Shown here in pieces: positions 1 to 7,131 of a stretch of 22,591 bases of DNA. The number at the start of each line of letters is the position of its first letter. Positions within the stretch are counted from its first letter, which is position 1. The notes under the pieces were generated by a model. It was not told the DNA's origin. It worked only from the letters and a program-made list of their open reading frames with translations, and did not search any database. The translations under genes and the position numbers were made by a program. The stretch comes from Nitrospirota bacterium (GTDB lineage Bacteria > Nitrospirota > Thermodesulfovibrionia > Thermodesulfovibrionales > JdFR-88): assembly GCA_021812785.1 (NCBI GenBank), contig JAKAMR010000039.1:1-22591 (forward strand), read 5' to 3'.

Positions 1-367
1 CCGAAAGAAGGGTCCATATCGTGGCCACGTCTTCCATGGGCGCCTCCTCATCAACGGAGATGACTTCGCTGGTGCAGATATCGTCCACCGTGCGGGCGGA
101 CATCTTTCTCATCTCGTCTTTTATTCTGGAGGGCGGCTCCAGGGCTATATAGGCGTCAAAGAGCCTGAGGAGAGTGGGTATATGGAGTCTCTTGTCCTGG
201 GCAACCAGGTCGTTTTCCGTCACTATCCCGCGCAGCCGTCCGTCTTCGCCCACGACAGGGGCGCCGCTTATGTTCTTTTCAATAAAAAGCCTCCCAAGCT
301 CCTCTACCGTCATGTCCGGCGAGACGGCGATCACGTCCCGTTTCATGATGTCCCTGGCCAGCGGCAT
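1..367 (-). CDS. CBS-domain protein, C-terminus cut by window edge
   Basis: Reading the minus strand from ATG at 367 gives an open frame of 122 codons that runs off the window. It begins MPLARDIMKRDVIAVSP and contains the CBS hallmarks ISGAPVVGEDGRLRGIVTENDL (split here: ISGAPVV, then GRLRGIVTENDL, about residues 34-53). A second CBS motif seems to start near residue 100 (VDDICTSEVISVDEEAP). Paired CBS domains bind adenosyl ligands and usually regulate a partner. The start is set by an AGGAGGG Shine-Dalgarno about 10 nt upstream. It lies 65 bp downstream of pgeF on the same strand, so it is probably the third gene of an nnr-pgeF-CBS operon. Family assignment is strong; the specific role is unknown because the rest lies outside the window. 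Confidence 0.85.
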   Translation of the reverse strand, partial: MPLARDIMKRDVIAVSPDMTVEELGRLFIEKNISGAPVVGEDGRLRGIVTENDLVAQDKRLHIPTLLRLFDAYIALEPPSRIKDEMRKMSARTVDDICTSEVISVDEEAPMEDVATIWTLLS

Positions 368-432
368 TTTTTTGCTTTCCCTCCTGAAAAAAAATTTTTT
401 CCGCAATAAGATCAAACCGAATCAGGTCAAAA

Positions 433-1233
433 TCAGGAATGCTTTATTATGAACCCTCCCTGCCTTCCGGGAGCCTTTGCGCCCAGCCGGAACTCCCGCC
501 TGTAGGAATTGAACTTTTCCGGCAGACAGGAGGTGCACATTCCCGAAAGCCATATATTTTCCGTCTTCAGCCCGCAGGCGAGGGCCTGCTGCCTGTTTGC
601 CTCGGGCAGGTCTATGTATGCCTTTGGCCCCTTCATCCAGTAAAACAGGACATCCGCCTGTTTTACTTTTTTTTCGTTTTTGGGTGATGTTGAGGCTTCG
701 ATCTGCCTGAGGACGTCAATATCGACCTCGTAACAGCATTTTCTTATTGCCGGACCGATGGCAAGCAGTATGTCCGCCGGATGGCTGCCGAAGGAAGACC
801 TCATCTTCCAGATGGCGTTTGCAAGGATCGCTTTTGCCGTTCCCCTCCAGCCGGCATGCACCGCCCCGATAACGCCCCTTTTTTCATCGTGGAGGAGCAC
901 CGGCACGCAGTCTGCCACCATTATGCCAAGCGCCACGCCGGCTTTTGCGGTGATGACCGCATCGGCTTCAGGAGGGTTCTTTATGCCGCTTTCCGTTAAA
1001 AACTCCTCATAGACAATAACTTCATTTGTGTGCTTTTGAACCGGCATGAACAGGTTTTCCGGGGAGGTGCCAAGCTCGCGGCATACCGCCTCCCTGTCCA
1101 CGCCAGGCATTTTCCCCGTGAAAAAGGCGTTGATCTTCGCGCCCGGGGCCTCCGGCCGCAGTCCGGGGATGTCCGGGCCTGCCGGATGGCCGTGAAAAAA
1201 AATCTCGGGATGCAGAAACAAATTCTCCGTCAT
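433..1233 (-). CDS. pgeF: peptidoglycan editing factor / purine nucleoside phosphorylase, YfiH-DUF152 (laccase-domain) family
   Basis: A 266-residue protein, usual family length. Conserved blocks are visible in order: QKHTNEV (66-72), VADCVPVLL (106-114), GAVHAGWRGT (123-132), AIGPAIRKCCYEV (158-170) and the C-terminal CTSC with FNSYRRE (233-247). H68, C109 and H126 match the zinc/metal ligands of the YfiH fold. Family members were first called multicopper polyphenol oxidases. They have since been shown to cleave purine nucleosides (phosphorolysis, adenosine deamination) and, in E. coli, to keep peptidoglycan precursor composition correct. The start ATG overlaps the nnr stop as ATGA, so translation is probably coupled to nnr. 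The enzyme is expected to be cytoplasmic. Assignment to the family is firm; which activity matters here cannot be read from sequence. Confidence 0.92.
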   Translation of the reverse strand: MTENLFLHPEIFFHGHPAGPDIPGLRPEAPGAKINAFFTGKMPGVDREAVCRELGTSPENLFMPVQKHTNEVIVYEEFLTESGIKNPPEADAVITAKAGVALGIMVADCVPVLLHDEKRGVIGAVHAGWRGTAKAILANAIWKMRSSFGSHPADILLAIGPAIRKCCYEVDIDVLRQIEASTSPKNEKKVKQADVLFYWMKGPKAYIDLPEANRQQALACGLKTENIWLSGMCTSCLPEKFNSYRREFRLGAKAPGRQGGFIIKHS

Positions 1234-2792
1234 CCCCTGCCCAGCTCATCCCTCAGGTCCCGCATTGCCTCACCGATGGTGCCATGCATGTCGGAGGCGA
1301 GCATGGAGTGCAGCCCGAAGCGGGCCGCAGCCAGCTCTCCGGCCAGTCCGTGCAGATAAACCCCAAGCAGCGCCGCGTCCAGCGGCTGGAGCCCCTGGGC
1401 AAGCAGACCGGCGAGCATCCCGGTCAGGACATCCCCGGTGCCGGCCTTTGCCATTCCGGGTGTGCCGGTGGGGTTTATGAAGCTTTTGCCTTCCGGGGAG
1501 GCTATCACGGTGCGCGCGCCCTTTAAAATTACATATGCGCCTGTCTCCGATGAAACGGAAAGGGCCGCTCCGAGCCTGTCTTTTTCGATGTCCGCCGTTT
1601 TTTTGCCTGTCAGCCTTGCCATCTCTCCGGGGTGTGGAGTTATGATGATGGGCGCCTTTGCCTGGGAAAGCGTGCGGAGGTTCCCGCTTAATGAGTTCAG
1701 GGCATCCGCATCCAGGACCATCGGAGCAGGGCAGGCCCTTATGATCTCCGGCACGAGGGTTTGAGTGTCGCCGGTTACGCCAAGGCCGGGACCGGCGGCA
1801 ATCACATCTGCACGCTCGTGTATGAAGGAAAATATCTTCTCCACGGCCTTGGCCGAAATGGAGCCGGCGCTTGAAGGAAGGGGCAGGGTCATCTCGTCCA
1901 TCACCCTGGACTGGAACACTCCGGCCACCTCATCAGGGATGCCCATGGTCACAAGCCCGGCGCCTGTTCTTAGCGCCGCCCTTGCGCATAAGATGGCGGC
2001 TCCGGTTTTCCCCCTGGAGCCAGCCAGGGCAAGGACATGGCCGAATGTCTGTTTGTACGAAAAAACAGGCCTTTCAGGCAAAAGGCCGGCGGCCTGTCCT
2101 TTTTCAATAATCTCGCATGAAAGGCTGTCTGACACCAGGAGCTCCCGCGGAAAACCGATGTCCTCCACGAAAAGACTGCCCGCATGCTCCGCGCCCGGAT
2201 GCAGTATGTGCCCCTTTTTGGGCAGTCCGAACGTTACCGTAAGGTCGGCCCTTACGGCAGTCCCCATCACCCGACCGTCATCGGAGGAGATGCCTGTGGG
2301 TATATCCACTGCCACTATTTTTTCGCCAAACCGGTTGACGTCCTCCACAACCTGGGCAAGCTTCCCGGCCACTTCCTTGCTCAGGCCTGTGCCGAGGAGG
2401 GCGTCCACCACGATGGCGGCGTGAAAATCCGCCCGGTCAGGCGGGGCATTGATGATAGTGACGCCGAATTTCTTTGCGGCCTCAAGCTGCGCCCTGCAAT
2501 CCGGGCTGGCCTTTTGTGGCGAAGAAAGGAAATGGACTTTTACGTTCCAGCCGTCGTTTTTAAGCAGTCTGGCCACTACCAGGCCGTCCCCGCCGTTGTT
2601 GCCGCCTCCGGCAAGCACTATGGTTTTCTGCCTTTTTTGATTCTGGTCTTTTGGGCCGGGGAAAAATTGCTCTTTCATGATCCGGACAACTGCCAGCCCC
2701 GCCCGCTCCATTAGCACCGGGCCTGAAAGGCCGTATTCGATTATCGTGCGCGAGTCTATGGATCGCATCTGTCCGGAATCCACCACTTTCAT
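1230..2792 (-). CDS. nnr: bifunctional NAD(P)H-hydrate epimerase / ADP-dependent NAD(P)H-hydrate dehydratase
   Basis: A 520-residue two-domain metabolite-repair enzyme. The N-terminal YjeF_N epimerase domain (about 1-215) shows GGGNNGGDG (62-70), VVDALLGTG (128-136) and VDIPTG (162-167). The C-terminal ribokinase-like dehydratase domain (about 240-515) shows GSRGKTGAA (258-266), DADALN (361-366), TPHPGEM (385-391) and AKAGTGDVLTGM (448-459), with D454 as the expected catalytic base. Together they epimerise and dehydrate the damaged cofactors NADHX and NADPHX using ADP. It is the first gene of the nnr-pgeF-CBS run. No Shine-Dalgarno precedes the ATG. Instead a TGGTATAAT extended -10 sits so close that transcription would start at or near the A of the ATG (see findings). 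There is an in-frame stop just upstream and no alternative start. Confidence 0.95.
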   Translation of the reverse strand: MKVVDSGQMRSIDSRTIIEYGLSGPVLMERAGLAVVRIMKEQFFPGPKDQNQKRQKTIVLAGGGNNGGDGLVVARLLKNDGWNVKVHFLSSPQKASPDCRAQLEAAKKFGVTIINAPPDRADFHAAIVVDALLGTGLSKEVAGKLAQVVEDVNRFGEKIVAVDIPTGISSDDGRVMGTAVRADLTVTFGLPKKGHILHPGAEHAGSLFVEDIGFPRELLVSDSLSCEIIEKGQAAGLLPERPVFSYKQTFGHVLALAGSRGKTGAAILCARAALRTGAGLVTMGIPDEVAGVFQSRVMDEMTLPLPSSAGSISAKAVEKIFSFIHERADVIAAGPGLGVTGDTQTLVPEIIRACPAPMVLDADALNSLSGNLRTLSQAKAPIIITPHPGEMARLTGKKTADIEKDRLGAALSVSSETGAYVILKGARTVIASPEGKSFINPTGTPGMAKAGTGDVLTGMLAGLLAQGLQPLDAALLGVYLHGLAGELAAARFGLHSMLASDMHGTIGEAMRDLRDELGRG

Positions 2793-2807
2793 GGGAAAAT
2801 TATACCA
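2793..2807 (-). promoter_or_regulatory. extended -10 promoter abutting nnr start (possible leaderless transcript)
   Basis: On the minus strand, TGGTATAAT (2807-2799) is followed by six bases (TTTCCC) and then the ATG of nnr at 2792. The hexamer is a perfect TATAAT with a TGN extension; no good -35 is seen at 17 bp. The usual distance from -10 to transcription start lands on the ATG. Confidence 0.5.
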
Positions 2808-3053
2808 TTTCCGGGCCGCCGGGCTTTATTAGTGGCTTTTTTCATAATAATTTTGACATCGATTCCTTTTCCGTCATTCAGGCCGCCTTAAGCCGCCCGA
2901 TGTTATCCGCAATACGGATGAAAACGGGCAGCGACGTTTGTTCTGTTCCGGTAAAGTCACTGGCCAGGGAGCGGCTTTCGCCGGTATGGCCGGCTTTAAT
3001 TCAACGTCAGGCTCTTAATAAGCAGGATGTTTTTTATTTTTTTATTTTTTTCG

Positions 3054-3074
3054 CCGCATGCTCATGCGGTTTTT
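3054..3074 (+). terminator. hairpin plus T tract, plus-strand orientation
   Basis: CCGCATG (3054-3060) and CATGCGG (3063-3069) form a 7-bp stem with a 2-nt loop (probably opening to 4 nt), followed by TTTTT (3070-3074). This reads as an intrinsic terminator on the plus strand, although no plus-strand gene lies upstream. On the minus strand it is followed by A-rich sequence, so it would not terminate cooC. It may instead be a repeat-type palindrome. Confidence 0.35.
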
Positions 3075-3083
3075 CCCCCGGGA

Positions 3084-3104
3084 GTGCGGGGCGGAGCCCC
3101 GCAC
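3084..3104. repeat. perfect 9-bp GC-rich palindrome, REP-like
   Basis: GTGCGGGGC (3084-3092), loop GGA, GCCCCGCAC (3096-3104). It lies 42 bp downstream of the cooC stop, so it could protect or end the cooC transcript. It lacks a T tract on the minus strand, so a dispersed REP-like palindrome is as likely. Confidence 0.5.
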
Positions 3105-3145
3105 ATAAAAAAGGGTGGGCAGGCGGGAAGATATACCGGATTTTT

Positions 3146-3913
3146 TTAAGGTGTGTTCAGCTCGTCCAATATTCCGTAGAACGCTTTCAGGGAGGCAGAG
3201 TCTGCCGGAAGCTCCAGAACAGACTTCCCCTCCATATCGTTTTTGAACAGGGCTTTGTCCTCCGGGACCATGCCCGATACCGTCACTCCAAGACTTATCG
3301 CAGTGGCGGCAATGTTTTCTTCCTGGCCTTCCGGTGCCCTGTTGATTATGAAGAGCCGCTTGTCCACGTCCAGCTTTAGCTCGTCCACAAGCGCGTCTAT
3401 CCTCTTTGCCGTGAGGATGCCCTTCTTCGAGGCGTCGCTTACCACGAGAAGAAGGTCCACCTTGTGAGTGGTCTTTCTGCTTAAGTGCTCCATGCCGGCT
3501 TCGTTGTCTATTACGACATATGGGTATTCGTCCGAGAGCTTGTCCGTGTATTTCCTTATTATGTTATTGGCCGCGCAGTAGCAGCCCGGCCCTTCCGGGC
3601 GGCCCATCACAAGCAGGTCAAACCCGTTTGATTCGATTATGGACTGCTGCACCTGGTAATCGAAAAGCTCTTCCATGCTCATCCCGCCAGGCCTTGAGCC
3701 TCCGCTTCTGACCGCGGAGAGGGACTCTTCCCTCAACTTTCCTATGGTGGCGTGAGCCTCCACGCCAAGGGCCTCGTTCAGGCAAGAGTTGCTGTCTGCA
3801 TCCACGGCAAGGACGGGGCCTTTCTTTTTTTCGATCAAGTAGCGGATACACATTCCTGCAAGGCTGGTCTTCCCTGTGCCGCCTTTTCCCGCAAAACCGA
3901 TGACATATGACAT
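3146..3913 (-). CDS. cooC: CooC-type MinD-family ATPase (nickel insertion into CO dehydrogenase)
   Basis: A 255-residue SIMIBI-class ATPase. The deviant Walker A is GKGGTGKT (9-16), followed by VDADSN (37-42) and VIDNEAGMEHLSR (134-146). A CYC motif (111-113) within GRPEGPGCYCAANN is the CxC nickel-binding signature of CooC, which binds Ni at the dimer interface and loads it into the C-cluster of CODH in an ATP-dependent way. It acts in the cytoplasm. No cooS/CODH or acetyl-CoA synthase gene is in the window, so it is an orphan here. The start has AGGAG about 12 nt upstream, and a TGATACAAT extended -10 lies at 3962-3954. Other MinD/ParA-like roles are less likely because of the CxC motif. 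Confidence 0.87.
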   Translation of the reverse strand: MSYVIGFAGKGGTGKTSLAGMCIRYLIEKKKGPVLAVDADSNSCLNEALGVEAHATIGKLREESLSAVRSGGSRPGGMSMEELFDYQVQQSIIESNGFDLLVMGRPEGPGCYCAANNIIRKYTDKLSDEYPYVVIDNEAGMEHLSRKTTHKVDLLLVVSDASKKGILTAKRIDALVDELKLDVDKRLFIINRAPEGQEENIAATAISLGVTVSGMVPEDKALFKNDMEGKSVLELPADSASLKAFYGILDELNTP

Positions 3914-3953
3914 CTATTCCGGCGCTCCTTTTTTCTTTAAAGAGTTAAATTTT

Positions 3954-3962
3954 ATTGTATCA
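3954..3962 (-). promoter_or_regulatory. extended -10 promoter upstream of cooC
   Basis: Minus strand TGATACAAT (3962-3954), 40 nt before the cooC ATG. The -10 matches TATAAT at 5 of 6 positions with a TGN extension. The -35 region is not convincing. Confidence 0.4.
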
Positions 3963-4281
3963 CAGGGCGGATTAAAGGAAGGAGGGCGCTCCGCATCGCC
4001 TGCGCGATTTTTCCACTGATGCCAGAATGTTCACTCATGCCGGTTAAAAAAAAGTCGTACTAGCTAGTGTAGTGCGTCCAACGCTTCTTTACATTTGTTC
4101 GAGTATTTTGGCCGTCATTCCTGCATGTAGCAAGCGGGAATCAAGCGACATTGTCTTATGGCCGGCAAAAAAAAATCAAAGTCACTGGATTCCCGATTAA
4201 GGCCTCTGGAATGACGAAAAAACGGATTTATTCCTTGGCGCTTTCTAATGTACAGAGATTTACGATGCAATACACTGGTTC
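3963..4281. other. intergenic region between thymidylate synthase and cooC
   Basis: About 320 bp without a supported gene. It contains a perfect 10-bp palindrome ACTAGCTAGT (4059-4068) and the degenerate inverted repeat listed at 4113-4216. Confidence 0.6.
4113..4216. repeat. degenerate GTCATTCC-type inverted repeat element, copy 1
   Basis: The ends CGTCATTCC (4113-4121) and GGAATGACG (4208-4216) are exact inverted repeats. Inside lie a second pair, GGGAATC (4136-4142) and GGATTCCCG (4187-4195). Elements ending in GTCATTCC...GGAATGAC are common dispersed palindromic repeats in Proteobacteria. A more eroded relative is at 5949-6038. Confidence 0.6.
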
Positions 4282-5079
4282 TTAGCTGTTTTTGGCATCC
4301 TGATTATCCGGATGCTCTTCACTTTTCCATATGGATACATCTTCTTTTATCGAGAAATTATCGGTGGGTTTAATGACTTTCAGGGTCCTCAGCCTGGCCA
4401 GTTCTTCCTGGTAGCCATAGATGTGCGCGCCTGCGCTGTAGGCGTACATGGGCCCGTTCTTTAGCCCGGTCTCACCTGCGACATAGCTTTTAAGAAGCTC
4501 TATTCCCCCCAGGTTCGTTGGGAATCCGGCCCAGAGGTCCCACGAGCGGAAGTAGCAGCTTACGGTAAGAAAAAGCCCGTCGTTTGAAGGGATAGCCTTG
4601 AAATCAAGGAGCCTGAGGCAGGGCGGGTCAAGCTTCCCGTCGTTGCCAAAGCATATATCGTGGTCTTCCGGGTCCCCAACTTCAACTACCGCCTGGTTGG
4701 TAAGAGGGGTGGCCTTCAGCATCTCCATCACCCTTTCAAGCTGGGAGCCGCCTTTTGGCATGGGGTGGTGGATGCGGCTTGCGTATTTATAGGTCTCGTT
4801 CTCGCTCAGAGCTGGGTCCATCAGGTAGTTTGCGAAATAGTCCTCTATGTATTCCATGGTGGTCGGCGCGGGGATATTGGACCCGGGCGGCATCACAGGC
4901 ACCATGTCCTGCGAAGGGTGCTCGATGAAGACTGCGATCCCGGGGTATTGAAGGCGGTACTGCTCCTTCTCGAACGACCCGCGCTGGATCTTCTGGGTGT
5001 ATGAGTTGTCGAAAAGGTTATATATAAGCTGGAACCACGCGTCGGATATCGTCTTGGCGTCAATGCACAATGGTTTCAT
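4282..5079 (-). CDS. thymidylate synthase, archaeal-like ThyA family
   Basis: A 265-residue protein with the thymidylate synthase core. PPC (152-154, catalytic C154) sits in the DPPCLRLLDFK context. FRSWDLWAGFPTNLGG (177-192) supplies the phosphate-binding R178, D181 and dUMP-binding N189. AYSAGAHIYGYQ (213-224) supplies H219 and Y221, which bind the dUMP sugar. The spacing and the N-terminus resemble the shorter archaeal (methanogen-type) enzymes rather than E. coli ThyA. The reaction is methylene-tetrahydrofolate-dependent methylation of dUMP to dTMP. A role as a pyrimidine hydroxymethylase cannot be excluded from sequence alone. The gene appears monocistronic. No strong Shine-Dalgarno precedes the ATG; a TGCTAAAAT extended -10 lies about 40 nt upstream. 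Confidence 0.85.
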   Translation of the reverse strand: MKPLCIDAKTISDAWFQLIYNLFDNSYTQKIQRGSFEKEQYRLQYPGIAVFIEHPSQDMVPVMPPGSNIPAPTTMEYIEDYFANYLMDPALSENETYKYASRIHHPMPKGGSQLERVMEMLKATPLTNQAVVEVGDPEDHDICFGNDGKLDPPCLRLLDFKAIPSNDGLFLTVSCYFRSWDLWAGFPTNLGGIELLKSYVAGETGLKNGPMYAYSAGAHIYGYQEELARLRTLKVIKPTDNFSIKEDVSIWKSEEHPDNQDAKNS

Positions 5080-5117
5080 GGAAAATCAAATTAAAAACTC
5101 CCCTGTTGAGATTGTGT

Positions 5118-5126
5118 ATTTTAGCA
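5118..5126 (-). promoter_or_regulatory. extended -10 promoter upstream of thymidylate synthase
   Basis: Minus strand TGCTAAAAT (5126-5118), 5/6 match to TATAAT with a TGN extension, about 40 nt before the ATG at 5079. No good -35 hexamer is seen. Confidence 0.45.
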
Positions 5127-5169
5127 TAACCGGGCAAATATAAAATGTTCGGGGAGCTCTATGGCTCCC

Positions 5170-5198
5170 TTGACTTGGCTTCCGGTTTTTCTTATTTT
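5170..5198 (+). promoter_or_regulatory. putative promoter for apt
   Basis: TTGACT (5170-5175), 17-bp spacer, TATTTT (5193-5198). Transcription would give a leader of about 155 nt containing the hairpins at 5220-5238 and 5286-5307. The -10 lies inside the edge of the dispersed repeat at 5192-5260, so the repeat may have supplied part of the promoter. Confidence 0.45.
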
Positions 5199-5260
5199 AA
5201 AATGGCTGGCGAGCGTGTTCCCGTGGTCTTGCCACGGGGGCAAGCGAGCGAATTAAAATA
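5192..5260 (-). repeat. dispersed repeat element, copy A (minus orientation)
   Basis: The reverse complement of this segment aligns with 19907-19963. Shared parts are ATTTTAA with TTCGCTCGCT at one end, the exact 13-mer GGAACACGCTCGC (5209-5221 here, reverse strand), and AGCCATTT followed by an A-rich end. The A/T-rich ends are roughly inverted (TTATTTTAA versus TTAAAATA). This copy carries an internal hairpin, CCCGTGG/CCACGGG (5220-5226/5232-5238), that is shortened or lost in copy B. Confidence 0.6.
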
Positions 5261-5285
5261 TAAAAAAATTCCGTACATTAAGAAT

Positions 5286-5308
5286 CCCCGCAGTCTCTGC
5301 CGCGGGGG
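5286..5308. repeat. GC-rich hairpin in apt leader, related to hairpin at 5220-5240
   Basis: CCCCGC (5286-5291) pairs with GCGGGG (5302-5307); an inner GCAG/CTGC pairing is also possible. It matches the 5220-5240 hairpin at CCCG, GTCT, GCC and CGGGGG, and one stem pair changes from T-A to C-G between the two copies. No T tract follows, so it is not a typical terminator. Confidence 0.5.
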
Positions 5309-5359
5309 TCTTCAATCTGGCCAAACACGGGAAAAAAACAAACGCAGAAAGGAGGAGAC

Positions 5360-5893
5360 ATGCCCATCAAATCAAGGATAAGGACCATACCTGATTACCC
5401 GAAAAAGGGAATAATGTTCAGGGACATAACCACCCTGATAAAAGACGCGGTCGGATTCAGGCTGGTAATAGACGGGCTTGCCCAAAGATATACGGGACAT
5501 ACGGGGGATTTTGACCTCATAGCAGGTATCGAGTCAAGGGGGTTCATACTTGGCGGAGCCCTGGCCTATGAGCTTGGCAAGGGTTTTGTGCCCATCAGGA
5601 AAAAGGGGAAGCTGCCTGCGGAAAAGCTATCGCAGGAGTACCAGCTTGAATACGGCACGGACAGCGTGGAGATACACAGGGACGCCATAATGAAGGGCCA
5701 GAAGGTCCTTCTTGTAGACGACCTCCTGGCCACGGGAGGCACGGCCCTTGCCGCGGCCGGCCTCATTGAGAGGCTGGGCGGCAAGGTCTTTGAAATGGCC
5801 TTCATCGTGAGCCTCCCCGATGTGGGCGGGGAAAAGCGCCTTAAGGAAAAAGGTTTTGGCGTCTTTGCCCTTGCCGGGTTCGAGGGGGACTAG
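5360..5893 (+). CDS. apt: adenine phosphoribosyltransferase
   Basis: A 177-residue cytoplasmic purine-salvage enzyme, normal for the family. It condenses adenine with PRPP to give AMP. The N-terminus IPDYPKKGIMFRDITTL (10-26) is the Apt signature. IAGIESRGFILG (54-65) and the PRPP-binding loop VLLVDDLLATGGTA (116-129) are intact. The start ATG follows AAAGGAGGAGAC, an excellent Shine-Dalgarno. It has no same-strand neighbour within 2.4 kb, so it is probably transcribed alone from the promoter near 5170. A weak AAAAACG/CGTTTTT hairpin at 5976-5997 could act as terminator. Confidence 0.97.
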   Translation: MPIKSRIRTIPDYPKKGIMFRDITTLIKDAVGFRLVIDGLAQRYTGHTGDFDLIAGIESRGFILGGALAYELGKGFVPIRKKGKLPAEKLSQEYQLEYGTDSVEIHRDAIMKGQKVLLVDDLLATGGTALAAAGLIERLGGKVFEMAFIVSLPDVGGEKRLKEKGFGVFALAGFEGD

Positions 5894-5948
5894 AACCTAT
5901 CTCAAAACCGCTTCCGGCTGCAAGAGGCTGAGAATCGCGGCATACGGC

Positions 5949-6038
5949 GTCATCCAGATTTATTTGGTTGAGAATAAAAACGGGCGGGATCGTTTTTAAA
6001 AACAAGGATTCCGGGCGCGCTTTGCTTGCGGCAATGAC
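5949..6038. repeat. degenerate GTCAT(T)CC-type inverted repeat element, copy 2
   Basis: GTCATCC (5949-5955) faces GCAATGAC (6031-6038), with internal GGGATC (5987-5992) and GGATTCCGGG (6006-6015). The plan matches the element at 4113-4216 but it is more eroded. It lies in the apt 3' region between convergent genes. Confidence 0.45.
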
Positions 6039-6080
6039 AACGGATCAATGCTGAAACTTTTGGGTCTCCGCACTTATAGA

Positions 6081-6905
6081 TTACGGCGCGTTTGATACCG
6101 GAGCGCCAGTTTTTCCGGCCGTGTTTGCCAATGCCGGTCTCCCGGTTGAACTTCTTAATTGCTGAATTTTATCAAGTTCGCGCGGCTTGTTATTAACGCT
6201 CCGCTTGGCTTTAAGCGAAGCGCCCCTGGCCAGCCCCGAAAGCAGGCTTTGCAGGCCGAAGCGCACCTGGAAATCGGAGAAAAGGTTTGCCTGCGCTATC
6301 GTCATGAGGCCGGTGACGTCTATATCCACAAATTGGCCCGCATCGGAGGAATAGAAGTCCAGTGCCCTGTACGAAGTTGACGTAACCAGGGGATCGTCGA
6401 AATCAGAGGAAGACAGCGACAGGCCGTTTTGATACTGGATAAGGTCCACGAACGTGGGAATGGTGGACGCGAAGTCCACCTCGTCCACAAAGACCTCAAG
6501 CGTGGCGGAATCTATTACCGCGTCCGTCGGGATGCTGGATAAGGGGAATGACAGGAAGGCCCGGTATTCCGGAAGGTCCATGGCAGAGCTGTCCTCTCCG
6601 AAGAGGACCTCGGATGGGCTTTGAGTAACCGTAAGGGTATTGAGGGCCGGGTCGAACGCGATGTCCCCGTCCGCTGCAAGGTCGCTGAGTATGCTTGCGG
6701 TGCCAGTGGCGGTGTTCGTATGGTAGTCCACTATAAGAAGCGGCGCGGTTTTGGACGTCGTGTCATCCAGGCCCACCAGGCCAGGGCCGGTTATGGGGGC
6801 CGGTCCGCCTCCGCCCCCTCCGCCGCAGGAGGCAGGAGCCAAAAGGAAAAGGCACAGGGCCAATAACGCTGCAATGCGGAAAAAAGTGGAGCTGTATTTT
6901 TTCAT
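6081..6905 (-). CDS. secreted lipoprotein with DNRLRE-like beta-domain
   Basis: The chosen start (ATG at 6905, MKKYSSTF) follows GGAGAGGCTGAA, a good Shine-Dalgarno; an ATG 11 codons upstream is less likely. The product has 274 residues. A hydrophobic signal (about 8-23) leads into LAPASC with C27 as the probable lipidated cysteine, then a run of seven glycines, a typical lipoprotein linker. The lipobox is imperfect (Pro at -3). The body contains YRAFLSFPLSSIPTDAVIDS (about 111-130) followed by ATLEVFVDEVDF, resembling the DNRLRE/disaggregatase-type beta-sandwich of surface proteins. The C-terminal 60 residues are polar, basic and unrecognised. The function is unknown, probably cell-surface binding. 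It appears monocistronic. Confidence 0.75.
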   Translation of the reverse strand: MKKYSSTFFRIAALLALCLFLLAPASCGGGGGGGPAPITGPGLVGLDDTTSKTAPLLIVDYHTNTATGTASILSDLAADGDIAFDPALNTLTVTQSPSEVLFGEDSSAMDLPEYRAFLSFPLSSIPTDAVIDSATLEVFVDEVDFASTIPTFVDLIQYQNGLSLSSSDFDDPLVTSTSYRALDFYSSDAGQFVDIDVTGLMTIAQANLFSDFQVRFGLQSLLSGLARGASLKAKRSVNNKPRELDKIQQLRSSTGRPALANTAGKTGAPVSNAP

Positions 6906-7131
6906 TTCAGCCTCTCCGTGGCAAAAAAACATCCGCAACCGCTGCTTTTTTCAGTTTTTTGGCTTCCATGCAGGAAATGGACGCCTCTTCCGTTTTTTTA
7001 TGAGCGCCGCCGGACCGAAGAGGTGACCCGGCATTTCATATAAAAAGTTATAGCACGTCCCGGGCAGGTTTTCCAGTGATGAAGATCAGTTTTTACGGCT
7101 GTAATGCGAAAAATTAAAAGAGGGGAGCCTG
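6906..7131. other. intergenic region between lipoprotein gene and panB
   Basis: About 225 bp, A/T-rich stretches with no gene. It is the upstream region of the lipoprotein and the 3' region of panB. A TATAACT-like -10 is present on the minus strand around 7045-7055, but no matched -35 is clear. Confidence 0.4.

Larger units (their letters stand above)
2808..3145. other. intergenic region between cooC and nnr
   Basis: About 340 bp with no convincing gene. It contains two adjacent hairpins (listed separately at 3054-3074 and 3084-3104) and long T-rich tracts around 3030-3052 on the plus strand. The rest shows no recognisable motif. Confidence 0.6.

Noticed and set aside
5145..5381. Plus-strand 78-codon open frame overlapping the apt start
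   Set aside because: It runs through two hairpins and the repeat element, lacks any domain, and apt has a clear own ribosome site.
6939..7131. Possible c-di-GMP (GEMM) riboswitch upstream of the lipoprotein gene
   Set aside because: Some short GC-rich and A-rich pieces looked suggestive, but the conserved core (GCACAGGGCAAACC and GGACGCAAAGC) is absent.
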